33,367 nt of DNA from Bovifimicola sp964595785. GTDB taxonomy: Bacteria > Bacillota > Clostridia > Lachnospirales > Lachnospiraceae. Positions 17,365 to 25,005 of this stretch are shown in pieces. A program made the position numbers and the translations under genes. Every line of letters starts with the position of its first letter. Position 1 is the first letter of the stretch. The stretch is from contig CAZQRO010000010.1 in NCBI GenBank assembly GCA_964595785.1, positions 1-33,367 of the forward strand. Direction: 5' to 3'. Below the pieces are notes generated by a model, which was not told the DNA's origin, ran no database searches, and was given only the letters and a program-made list of their open reading frames with translations.

Positions 17365-18000
17365 ATGGTTAAAGATAGCATTTCGAAGGCAGTTGTTAAA
17401 AGATTACCACGTTATTATAGATATCTGGGTGAAATAATGGAATCAGGAGTAGAGAGAATTTCATCAGGGGAATTGAGTAAGAAAATGAACGTTACAGCTT
17501 CACAAATCAGGCAGGATTTAAATAATTTTGGTGGATTTGGACAGCAGGGATACGGATATAATGTTAAATATCTATATGTTGAAATTGGCAAAATACTTGG
17601 TGTTGACAAGAAACATAATATGGTAATTGTGGGAGCAGGAAACTTAGGACGTGCCCTTGCAAATTATGCAAATTTTGAAAAACGGGGATTTGTTGTAACA
17701 GGATTATTTGATAAAAATACTGAATTGATTGGTAAGAAAGTAAGAGATGTTGAGGTTCAGTCTATGGATAATCTTGTACAGTTTGTCAAGGATAATGATA
17801 TTGACATAGCAACACTTGCAATTCCTAAGACGGAAGCAGTTAAGGTAGCAGAGAAACTTGCGGAATGTGGTGTTAAGGCTATATGGAATTTTGCGCATAC
17901 AGATCTTAATTTACCTAAGAATATAATAGTGGAAAATGTACATTTATCAGAAAGTCTCATGCAGTTATCATATAATCTGACACATGCAGAGAACAAATAA
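17365..18000 (+). CDS. rex: Redox-sensing transcriptional repressor Rex
   Basis: Dimeric repressor that leaves DNA when NADH rises, controlling fermentation and NAD+ regeneration genes. The N-terminal winged helix (residues about 1-80) contains KRLPRYYRYL, NVTASQIRQDL and the Rex-typical NNFGGFGQQGYGYNV. The Rossmann domain follows with VIVGAGNLGRALANY, and the domain-swapped C-terminal helix ends at LMQLSYNLTHA. 211 residues from ATG 17365, chosen because GGAAGGTG lies just upstream; ATG 17350 overlaps that site. First gene of a co-directional run with an unknown gene, acpS, nnr, alr and mazF. No convincing Rex operator was found in the window. Confidence 0.96.
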   Translation: MVKDSISKAVVKRLPRYYRYLGEIMESGVERISSGELSKKMNVTASQIRQDLNNFGGFGQQGYGYNVKYLYVEIGKILGVDKKHNMVIVGAGNLGRALANYANFEKRGFVVTGLFDKNTELIGKKVRDVEVQSMDNLVQFVKDNDIDIATLAIPKTEAVKVAEKLAECGVKAIWNFAHTDLNLPKNIIVENVHLSESLMQLSYNLTHAENK

Positions 18001-18024
18001 AAGTAAGGAATATGTGGTGATAAG

Positions 18025-18657
18025 ATGGCAAAAAGAACAGTAGAAAATCAATATGAAAATGTTATTGATATGAAAAAAGTTCCAATCCTGCCTTTGGATA
18101 ACAGATGGCATCAGTTATTTCCGGACAATTCCAAGCCGTCAAGGATTAAGAAACTTGAGAAAGAAGTCATGGATATTGTGAAACGCGAAAGCAGTGTTTC
18201 ACAGGAAATGAAGAAACTTGTGGGTTTAAAGAAAAAGCTTATGAAAGAGATAGTAAGCAATATGGAAGAAACTGATGAAGAAAATGAGAAAATAAGGCAG
18301 AAAAAATTAGAAACCAGCCAGAAACTTATTTTAGACATTAATAATAAAAACACATCTCTTGAAAATGAAAAATATGAATTACCATACAGATTATTTAAGG
18401 CTAATGAAGAACTTCTGCTTGAGAGTATTGATATTTGTTATGAAAATATACAGAATAATGAACGTCAGATAGCAGCACTTACGGAATGGATAGAGAGAAC
18501 GCGATTGGAACTTAAGAAAAATGTAGTGATAAGACAGGATAAAATGGAATCTAATGATAATGTATATTCATATATGCATGATATGTTAGGTCCGCGTTTT
18601 ATGGAAATATTTGATAATGGTCATAAATATGATCCAGAGAAGAAAAAAGAAGAGTAA
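18025..18657 (+). CDS. Uncharacterised coiled-coil protein in the rex-acpS operon
   Basis: I do not recognise this family. 210 residues, soluble, highly charged, with no signal peptide or membrane segment. The first 40 residues hold KKVPILPLDNRWHQLFPD, which looks like a specific docking or folding element. Residues about 40-175 are strongly helical with coiled-coil periodicity (KKLEKEVMDIVKRES, SLENEKYELPYRLF, NNERQIAALTEWIERTRLEL). The C-terminus is YSYMHDMLGPRFMEIFDNGH followed by a basic tail. It starts 24 bases after rex and ends 19 bases before acpS, so it is surely expressed with them. A structural or adaptor role is all that can be suggested. Confidence 0.8.
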   Translation: MAKRTVENQYENVIDMKKVPILPLDNRWHQLFPDNSKPSRIKKLEKEVMDIVKRESSVSQEMKKLVGLKKKLMKEIVSNMEETDEENEKIRQKKLETSQKLILDINNKNTSLENEKYELPYRLFKANEELLLESIDICYENIQNNERQIAALTEWIERTRLELKKNVVIRQDKMESNDNVYSYMHDMLGPRFMEIFDNGHKYDPEKKKEE

Positions 18658-18676
18658 TAGTGAATGGAAGGTTTAT

Positions 18677-19051
18677 ATGATAGTCGGAATTGGAAATGAT
18701 ATTATTAGCATAAACAGATTTAACAATATCAGTGAAAGATTTATACACGAAGTTTATACTGAAAGGGAGGTTAATGCGGCGAATGGGCATCCTTCCTTTT
18801 TTGCGGCTAATTTTTCAGTTAAGGAATCTGTATCTAAAGCATTTGGTACGGGAATCCGTGGATTTAAGGTAAAAGAAATAGAAGTACTTCGTGATGAATT
18901 AGGTAAACCATACGTTATAATACATGGAAAAGCAAAGGAACTGAGCGAAAGATTAGGTATTACAAGAATTTTTGTAAGCATTTCTGATACAAACGATTTA
19001 GTAATGACAATGGCAGTAGCAGAAGGCGGACAGAGTAAATTGAATGGTTAA
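18677..19051 (+). CDS. acpS: Holo-[acyl-carrier-protein] synthase
   Basis: Transfers the 4'-phosphopantetheine arm of CoA to acyl carrier protein, activating fatty-acid synthesis. 124 residues, trimeric AcpS type. Motifs: MIVGIGNDIISINRF at the N-terminus (Mg-binding aspartate in GNDI) and FSVKESVSKAFGTGIRGF, holding the KExxxKA catalytic and metal-binding element; ISDTNDLVMTMAVAE at the end is the family's usual finish. Start: GGAAGG at 18666-18671 lies 5 bases before ATG 18677; a longer frame to 18611 overlaps the upstream gene and adds non-homologous residues. Confidence 0.95.
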   Translation: MIVGIGNDIISINRFNNISERFIHEVYTEREVNAANGHPSFFAANFSVKESVSKAFGTGIRGFKVKEIEVLRDELGKPYVIIHGKAKELSERLGITRIFVSISDTNDLVMTMAVAEGGQSKLNG

Positions 19052-19113
19052 AATATTTAAAATTTATCTGGAAACAGTAATTACTGTTATAGAGAAAGGA
19101 TATGGTTATTCAT

Positions 19114-20610
19114 ATGGAGAAAATTATAACAGGGAAGGTAAGCAGAAAGATTGATGAATATTGTATACAGACTTTAAAGATACCATCAATTATATTGATG
19201 GAGAGAGCCGCTTTATCAGTAAGAGATGTGGTTTTGTCAGAGATTTCGAAGGGACAAAAGGTCGTGATAGTATGCGGAACGGGAAATAATGGGGCAGACG
19301 GACTATCTGCTGCGAGACTTCTTAATGAAAAAAATGTGCCGATAGAGGTGTATTATGTTGGTAATCAGGAGAAATCAAGTGAGGAATTTAGAATTCAGTA
19401 TGAAATTCTTAAAAATATCGGTATTAATGTTGTAAAAATTCAAAATGAAATAACGTTTAATGAAAACTGTATTATAGTAGATGCCATATTCGGAATAGGA
19501 ATTTCAAGGAATGTGGAAGGTCTGTATGGCGGGATAATTGATGCAATAAATAATTCAGGGCAGAAAGTCATATCTGTGGATGTGCCAAGTGGGTTGTGTG
19601 CAGATTGCGGCAAGTCCATGGAACATACAGTTAAAGCATATAAAACAATTACGTTTGGAACTGTTAAATCAGGACTTGTATTATGTGATGGAAAAAAGTA
19701 TTCCGGAGAAATTATTGTAAAAGAAGTCGGATTTGATAAGTCAGCATACGAGTTTGCAAAAAATGAATGGGCGGATGGCGTGTTTAGAGCATTTATAAGG
19801 GAAGACTTAAAATTAATACCTGAGAGAAGTGCTGTATCTAATAAGGGGACATATGGACGTGCTAAGATTATAGCAGGTTCGGAATCAATGAGTGGAGCAG
19901 CTTATTTATCTGCGATTGCAGCATACAGATGTGGAACCGGAATTGTGGAAGTCATAACTCATGAGAATAATCTTCAGATTATAAAGACTAAACTTCCGGA
20001 GGCGATTGTAAGTGATTATTCTGAAGAAATATATTTAGACAGTGACGATATGGCAGTAATCGGTCCCGGATTATCCATAAATAAAAAGTCAGGTGAGCTG
20101 TTAGAAAAAGCATTAAAATCAAAATGCCGTCTGGTAATCGATGCAGATGGTCTAAATACAATAAGCTCTAGAAGAGAATTATTAGAATTATTGCATGAAA
20201 ATGTTATAATTACACCTCATGTAAAAGAAATGTCACGTTTGACAGGAAAAAACTGCACGGAAATAAGAGAAAATATTGTGCAGACTGCTAAAGATTTTTC
20301 GGAAAAGTTTGGCTGTGTTACTGTGATAAAAGATGCGGCAACAGTTACGGCAAACAGGAATGGTGAAGTGGTAATTAATTTATCAGGTAATAGTGGAATG
20401 TCTACAGGCGGAAGCGGTGATGTATTAACAGGCATAATTATTGGAATGATTTCTCAGAGATTGTCTGTTTACGAAGCCGCATGTTTAGGTGTATACTTAC
20501 ATGGATTAGCAGGAGACATTGCGAAAGATAAAATGTCTTCATACGGAATGCTTGCCTCTGATATAGTGGATTCCATACCAGAGATTCTTAAATTGGCAGA
20601 TAGGAGATAG
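19114..20610 (+). CDS. nnr: Bifunctional NAD(P)HX epimerase/dehydratase
   Basis: Repairs hydrated NAD(P)H. The N-terminal YjeF_N epimerase domain (about residues 1-215) has MEKIITGKVSRKIDEYC, VCGTGNNGADGLSAARLL and SVDVPSGLCAD. The C-terminal ADP/ATP-dependent dehydratase domain (about 225-498) has the ribokinase-like NKGTYGRAKIIAGSESMSGA, VIGPGLS, VIDADGLN, and the catalytic GNSGMSTGGSGDVLTGII. Fused length is normal (498 residues). The start is uncertain: ATG 19102 is only 1 base from AAAGGA, ATG 19114 is 13 bases from it; homology favours 19114. It lies 62 bases after acpS and 7 bases before alr. Confidence 0.94.
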   Translation: MEKIITGKVSRKIDEYCIQTLKIPSIILMERAALSVRDVVLSEISKGQKVVIVCGTGNNGADGLSAARLLNEKNVPIEVYYVGNQEKSSEEFRIQYEILKNIGINVVKIQNEITFNENCIIVDAIFGIGISRNVEGLYGGIIDAINNSGQKVISVDVPSGLCADCGKSMEHTVKAYKTITFGTVKSGLVLCDGKKYSGEIIVKEVGFDKSAYEFAKNEWADGVFRAFIREDLKLIPERSAVSNKGTYGRAKIIAGSESMSGAAYLSAIAAYRCGTGIVEVITHENNLQIIKTKLPEAIVSDYSEEIYLDSDDMAVIGPGLSINKKSGELLEKALKSKCRLVIDADGLNTISSRRELLELLHENVIITPHVKEMSRLTGKNCTEIRENIVQTAKDFSEKFGCVTVIKDAATVTANRNGEVVINLSGNSGMSTGGSGDVLTGIIIGMISQRLSVYEAACLGVYLHGLAGDIAKDKMSSYGMLASDIVDSIPEILKLADRR

Positions 20611-20617
20611 AACAAAA

Positions 20618-21811
20618 ATGAATGTTATGGAAAAATATTACAGAGTATGTGTAACAATTGATTTGGATGCGATATATAATAATGTAGTAAACCTTAAGAA
20701 AAATCTTAAGGAAGGAACTAATGTGATAGCTGTTATTAAAACAGACGGTTACGGACATGGGGCAGTTCCTATTGCCTATACAATAGATGAACTTGTAAGT
20801 GCTTATGCGGTGGCAACCATAGATGAAGCAATAAACCTTAGGGAGAATGGAATAAAAAAGCCAATTTATGTTATTGGATATACTCATGACAGCCAGATGG
20901 AGAGAGTTGTGGAAAATGACGTAAGACCGACAGTATTTACTATGGAGTCTGCAATTGCTGCTTCGAGAGCTGCAGAGAAACTTGATAAAACAGTTAAACT
21001 TCATATTAAAATTGATACCGGAATGAGCCGGATAGGATTTAAGGATGATAGTGAAAGTATTATTACAATTAAGAAAATAAGTATGTTAGAAAATGTTAAG
21101 ATTGAGGGAATATTTACACATTTTGCAACGGCAGACGAAACAGATAAATCAAAGACATTAAAACAGTTGGACAGATTTATTGATTTTATAAATGAATTAG
21201 AAAAAGAGAATATACATATTCCTGTAAAACATTGTTCAAACAGTGCGGCTATGATGGAGATTAATTCTGCTAATATGGATGCAGTACGTGCAGGAATAGC
21301 AATATATGGTTTATATCCATCAGAAGAAGTTGATAAGAATATGGCAAAACTTATGCCGGCATTGGAATTAAAAAGTCATGTTATATATGTTAAAGATATA
21401 GACCCCGGAACTGAAGTCAGTTATGGCGGAACATTTGTGGCGGATAAGAAAATGAAAATTGCCACAATTCCTGTAGGATATGGAGATGGTTACAGAAGAA
21501 GCCTTTCTAATAAAGGATATGTTCTTATTCGCGGGTCAAAAGCAAAAATACTTGGAAGGGTATGCATGGACCAGTTTATGGTGGATGTATCGGATATAGA
21601 CGGAGTATCTTTAGGAGATGAAGTCATTCTTATAGGTAAAAGCGGAAAAGAAGAGATAACTGCTGAGAAGATGGCGGAGCTTGCCGGTGATACATTTAAT
21701 TATGAAATTGTTTGTGATTTGGGAAAGAGAATGCCAAGAGTATTTTACCGTAACGGCAGGATTGTCTGTACAAAGGATTATTTTGATGACAGATATGATG
21801 TAAAAATATAA
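20618..21811 (+). CDS. alr: Alanine racemase
   Basis: PLP enzyme that interconverts L- and D-alanine for peptidoglycan. The PLP lysine is in VIAVIKTDGYGHGA (about residues 37-50). The other catalytic base, tyrosine, is in EVSYGGTFVADKKMKIATI, followed by PVGYGDGYRR and GRVCMDQFMVDVSDI. 397 residues, normal length. AGGAG lies about 11 bases before ATG 20618; ATG 20627 is possible. It is co-transcribed with nnr (7-base gap). mazF follows after 111 bases, the same gene order as alr-ndoAI-ndoA of Bacillus but without the antitoxin gene. Confidence 0.96.
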   Translation: MNVMEKYYRVCVTIDLDAIYNNVVNLKKNLKEGTNVIAVIKTDGYGHGAVPIAYTIDELVSAYAVATIDEAINLRENGIKKPIYVIGYTHDSQMERVVENDVRPTVFTMESAIAASRAAEKLDKTVKLHIKIDTGMSRIGFKDDSESIITIKKISMLENVKIEGIFTHFATADETDKSKTLKQLDRFIDFINELEKENIHIPVKHCSNSAAMMEINSANMDAVRAGIAIYGLYPSEEVDKNMAKLMPALELKSHVIYVKDIDPGTEVSYGGTFVADKKMKIATIPVGYGDGYRRSLSNKGYVLIRGSKAKILGRVCMDQFMVDVSDIDGVSLGDEVILIGKSGKEEITAEKMAELAGDTFNYEIVCDLGKRMPRVFYRNGRIVCTKDYFDDRYDVKI

Positions 21812-21922
21812 TATACTTCTTAATAAAAAATGGAATACACACTTTTTTTTAGGCAATACTATTGTCAGAGTATTAAATATAGTTATAAATATAGCAGTAG
21901 AAAATTGTGGAGTGTGAATTCA

Positions 21923-22270
21923 TTGATAGTTAGAAGAGGAGATGTGTATTATGCAGACCTTAGACCTGTAATAGGCTCGGAACAGGGAGGCATAAGACCG
22001 GTACTTATAATTCAGAACGATATGGGAAATAAGCACAGCCCAACAGTAATTTGTGCAGCAATAACATCTAAAATGAACAAGGCAAAACTACCTACTCATG
22101 TGGAGTTAGACAGTGCCAGATATAACATGGTAAAAGATTCCGTAATTCTTTTAGAACAGTTGAGAACCATTGATAAGAAAAGACTTAAAGATAAAATATG
22201 TCATCTTGATGATGAAATTCTTGAAAGAGTCGATAAGGCGTTGCTTGTTAGTTTAGAATTAAATACATAA
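21923..22270 (+). CDS. mazF: MazF/EndoA-type endoribonuclease toxin, no adjacent antitoxin
   Basis: Sequence-specific mRNA interferase of the MazF/PemK family. 115 residues from TTG 21923, starting LIVRRGDVYYADLRPVIGSE (initiator TTG read as Met), then GGIRPVLIIQNDMGN, PTVICAAITSKMNKAKLPTH, DSVILLEQLRTIDKKRLKDK and CHLDDEILERVD. It closely follows my memory of B. subtilis NdoA along its whole length. The start is TTG: GGAG lies 10 bases upstream. An in-frame ATG at 21830 would add 31 residues lacking homology. The 111 bases between alr and this start are too few for a MazE/EndoAI antitoxin and hold no such frame, so the antitoxin is absent or unlinked. Confidence 0.92.
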   Translation: MIVRRGDVYYADLRPVIGSEQGGIRPVLIIQNDMGNKHSPTVICAAITSKMNKAKLPTHVELDSARYNMVKDSVILLEQLRTIDKKRLKDKICHLDDEILERVDKALLVSLELNT

Positions 22271-22274
22271 AATA

Positions 22275-22303
22275 TTGACTAATAGGCAATAAAATGATAT
22301 ATT
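22275..22303 (+). promoter_or_regulatory. Promoter of the CNNM/CBS membrane protein gene
   Basis: TTGACT (22275-22280), a 17-base spacer and TATATT (22298-22303); 5/6 matches in each hexamer. About 40 bases before the gene start. Confidence 0.6.
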
Positions 22304-22348
22304 TTTTTGTGTTGACTTAAAATTATGCATCAAAAGGAGTAAAATCAG

Positions 22349-23620
22349 ATGGATGGGAGCAGCCCCATATTAGTTGTATTTTTATTTGCCATTTTATTTA
22401 TTTTAACAATAATTGTTTATCTGTACAGTTCAGCGGTTCAGAACATCAGTGAAAATGAATTAGAAGATATTCACGAGAAGAATGATAAGACATACAAAAG
22501 AATTAATAGAATAATTGATTCACCGTCAAAGTTTGTTAATACGGTTCAGTCATTATCAATTCTTATTACACTGATTTCAGGAATATACATAGGAATTAGA
22601 ATAGAAGACAAGTTAATTGGAATTCTTTTTGCAGTAGGATGGATGGCAGTATTTCTTGCATTTGGAATTATTATTCCGAAGAAGACAGGTCTAAGGCATC
22701 CTAAAAGTGTCGCATTAAAACTTACTGGCATCGCATATTCATTAATGATAATACTTACACCTGTTACATTTCTTGTTTCAGTAACAGCAGAATTAATACT
22801 AAGGATATTTGGAATCGACCCGAATGAGCCGGAGGAAAATGTTACTGAAGAGGATATTATTTCAGTAATTAATGAAGGACATGAACAAGGTGTACTTTTA
22901 GCCAGTGAAGCGGAAATGATTAACAACATAGTAGAATTTGGTGATAAAGAAGCAAAAGATATTATGACTCACAGAACTGCCATATCATGTGTGGATGGCG
23001 ATATGCTTTTATGTGATGCAGCGGATTATATCATAGAACTTAATAATTCAAGATTTCCGGTATATATTGAAGATATTGATAATATTATTGGAATTGTGAA
23101 TTTCAGGGATATAATGTCAGAAGCACAGCGTGAAGTAAATAATATGAAGAAGATATCTGAAATAGATGGGCTTGTAAGAAAGGCAACATTTATTCCGGAG
23201 ACAAAGAAGATTAATGTTTTATTCCGGACAATGCAGTCTGAAAAGATACATATTGCAATAGTGGTTGATGAATATGGACAAACTTCAGGAATTGTAGCAA
23301 TGGAGGATATTTTAGAGGAAATTGTGGGAAATATTCTTGATGAATATGATGAAGAAGACGTTAACATAATAAGAAGGGAAGACGGAGCCTATGTTGTAAA
23401 AGGAATGACGTCTCTTGAAGAAATAGAAGAACAGCTTCATATAGAATTTGATGAAGACTGTGAAACAATAAATGGTTATCTCACATCTAAGTTTGAGAGG
23501 ATTTTAGCAAATGACGAGAGACTGGAAGTTGTAATTAACAATGTGAAATACAAGATTTTAAGTGTTCAGAACAGAATGATTACACTTGTATTGATTACAT
23601 TATTAGAAAATGAATATTAA
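22349..23620 (+). CDS. HlyC/CorC-family membrane protein (CNNM + CBS pair)
   Basis: 423 residues. The N-terminal CNNM (DUF21) membrane domain has a first helix at about 5-26 (VVFLFAILFILTIIVYLYSS) and others at about 65-85, 88-107 and 125-150. A tandem CBS domain follows (about 190-320: DIMTHRTAISCVDGD, NSRFPVYIEDIDNIIGIVNF, IHIAIVVDEYGQTSGIVAME) with the usual DILEEIVGNILDE. The CorC_HlyC domain (about 335-420) ends the protein. The family includes Mg2+ transporters and proteins once labelled haemolysins; Mg2+ or Co2+ handling is the best guess. AAAGGAG lies upstream of ATG 22349. Confidence 0.92.
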   Translation: MDGSSPILVVFLFAILFILTIIVYLYSSAVQNISENELEDIHEKNDKTYKRINRIIDSPSKFVNTVQSLSILITLISGIYIGIRIEDKLIGILFAVGWMAVFLAFGIIIPKKTGLRHPKSVALKLTGIAYSLMIILTPVTFLVSVTAELILRIFGIDPNEPEENVTEEDIISVINEGHEQGVLLASEAEMINNIVEFGDKEAKDIMTHRTAISCVDGDMLLCDAADYIIELNNSRFPVYIEDIDNIIGIVNFRDIMSEAQREVNNMKKISEIDGLVRKATFIPETKKINVLFRTMQSEKIHIAIVVDEYGQTSGIVAMEDILEEIVGNILDEYDEEDVNIIRREDGAYVVKGMTSLEEIEEQLHIEFDEDCETINGYLTSKFERILANDERLEVVINNVKYKILSVQNRMITLVLITLLENEY

Positions 23621-23677
23621 GTTGTTTATAAAGCTATAAGCTTAATAATATATTACAAGTAAGGAAAGAGGTAAATT

Positions 23678-24424
23678 ATGTCAGGACATTCAAAATTTGC
23701 AAATATTAAGCATAAGAAAGAGAAGAATGACGCAGCGAAAGGTAAGGTTTTTACCATTATTGGAAGAGAAATTGCTGTAGCAGTAAAAGAAGGTGGAGCA
23801 GATCCTGTTAACAATAGCAGATTACGTGATGTAATTGCGAAAGCAAAAGCTAATAATATGCCTAACGACACAATTGACAGAGGTATTAAAAAGGCAGCAG
23901 GAGATGCTAATTCAGTTAATTATGTTACTGTTACATATGAAGGATATGGACCAAATGGTTCAGCTATTATAGTAGATGCCTTAACAGATAATAAGAACAG
24001 AACAGCTTCTAATGTAAGAAATGCATTTACAAAGGGAAGTGGAAATGTTGGTACACAGGGCTGTGTTTCATTTATGTTTGATAAAAAAGGTCAGATTATT
24101 ATCGATAAGGAAGAATATACAGGTGATGCTGACGAACTTATGATTATGGCAATTGATGCCGGCGCAGAGGATTTTGCTGAAGAGGACGACAGTTATGAAA
24201 TTACAACTGCACCTGAAGATTTAAGTGCTGTAAGAGAAGCACTTGAAAAAGGCGGAGTTTCCATGTTATCAGCTGAAGTGACCATGATTCCGCAGACATG
24301 GGTGGAATTGACAGATGAGAATGATATTAAGAAAATGAATAGAATTCTTGATTTGCTCGATGAAGATGATGATGTACAGGCAGTATACCATAACTGGGAC
24401 TGTCCTGATGAAGAAGAGGATTAG
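23678..24424 (+). CDS. yebC: YebC/PmpR (TACO1) family protein
   Basis: 248 residues, the normal length. The family start is clear: MSGHSKFANIKHKKEKNDAA, followed by KGKVFTIIGREI, NNMPNDTIDRGIKKA, YEGYGPNGSAIIVDALTDN, NVGTQGCVSFMFDKKG and MIPQTWVEL. Older annotation treats these as transcription regulators; recent work on YebC and TACO1 points to translation of proline-rich or stalling stretches. AAAGAGG lies about 7 bases before the ATG. No clear terminator follows; the next 581 bases are the structured non-coding region. Confidence 0.96.
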   Translation: MSGHSKFANIKHKKEKNDAAKGKVFTIIGREIAVAVKEGGADPVNNSRLRDVIAKAKANNMPNDTIDRGIKKAAGDANSVNYVTVTYEGYGPNGSAIIVDALTDNKNRTASNVRNAFTKGSGNVGTQGCVSFMFDKKGQIIIDKEEYTGDADELMIMAIDAGAEDFAEEDDSYEITTAPEDLSAVREALEKGGVSMLSAEVTMIPQTWVELTDENDIKKMNRILDLLDEDDDVQAVYHNWDCPDEEED

Positions 24425-24508
24425 AATTCTCAAGTATATGCGTCGGGGTTTCGATTCTTATAATAAACTTATCTTTTGAAGAAATTTTAGTATAGTGAAG
24501 TATGGTAT

Positions 24509-24724
24509 AGAAATAAAGTGTGACTTCTGCGACTTTTGAAGAAAATCAGATATTCTTAGCATTCCTTTGATATTAAACTGTTTCCGAATACGATGTTTGG
24601 AAAAGTCTCTAACCGCAATGGATTGAGAGTTTGGAGACGGCAGCATAAATTTGATAAAATATGCAAGGGAATACTTAGAATATCTGATTGTCGGACAACG
24701 GAGCAGGTGCCACACTTTATTTCT
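24509..24724. repeat. 216-bp nested inverted repeat (possible structured RNA or MITE-like relic)
   Basis: Outer arms 24509-24522 and 24711-24724 pair perfectly over 14 bp. Inner arms 24544-24569 and 24664-24689 pair at 23 of 26 positions. Unpaired stretches of 21 bases lie on both sides between them, and the 94-base centre can form a further stem (GTCTCTAA with TTGGAGAC). As RNA this would be a long rod with a symmetric internal bubble. 6S-like ncRNA, MITE relic and unknown regulatory RNA are all possible; no homology is recognised. Confidence 0.6.
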
Positions 24725-24762
24725 GACTAATACATTCTGGCAAATTATTAATATGGCAGAGC

Positions 24763-24842
24763 GCCATATGGAACGAAATATACGATTCATACAGAACCAG
24801 CGAGCAGTCTCTATATGAATCGTATATTTCGTTCTGCATGGC
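24763..24842. repeat. Long hairpin with a 21-bp perfect stem
   Basis: Arms 24771-24791 and 24814-24834 are exact reverse complements with a 22-base loop. Beyond a 3-base irregular patch, GCCAT (24763-24767) and ATGGC (24838-24842) extend the stem. The same GCCAT can instead pair with ATGGC at 24753-24757. There is no T-run on either strand, so it is not a plain terminator. Confidence 0.7.
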
Positions 24843-24899
24843 TGAACTGTTACCATAAATAAAAATATTTAGAAAAAAGTGGAATAAATATTACAAATT

Positions 24900-24908
24900 T
24901 GCTATAAT
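24900..24908 (+). promoter_or_regulatory. Extended -10 promoter of the Big_2 protein gene
   Basis: TGCTATAAT is an extended -10 with a perfect TATAAT (24903-24908). The leader would be about 90 bases and contains a short imperfect palindrome near 24935-24955. No good -35 is seen. Confidence 0.55.
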
Positions 24909-25005
24909 GGTTTTTGGGTTAAATGCCGATTATATACTACATATAGTGTAATAAATATGAATGTGAACACGAAATAAGTGATTTGAAAGGTATAAAGGGC
25001 GAATT

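Larger units (their letters stand above)
24425..25005. other. 581-bp non-coding region rich in inverted repeats
   Basis: Between yebC and the Big_2 gene. It holds a TATAAT at 24459-24464, a 12-bp direct repeat (CTTTTGAAGAAA at 24473-24484 and 24533-24544, exactly 60 bp apart), a 216-bp nested inverted repeat, a separate 21-bp hairpin and the promoter of the next gene. A 132-codon minus-strand open frame (24458-24856) crosses it; I do not trust it as a gene, because it has no ribosome site and no recognisable motif. Confidence 0.7.

Noticed and set aside
24458..24856. Minus-strand 132-codon frame across the yebC/Big_2 gap
   Set aside because: No ribosome site, no recognisable domain, and it runs straight through the inverted-repeat arms; best seen as chance openness.
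24905..25005. Possible c-di-GMP riboswitch in the leader of the surface-protein gene
   Set aside because: The leader is too short and lacks the conserved GEMM core; only a small imperfect palindrome is present.
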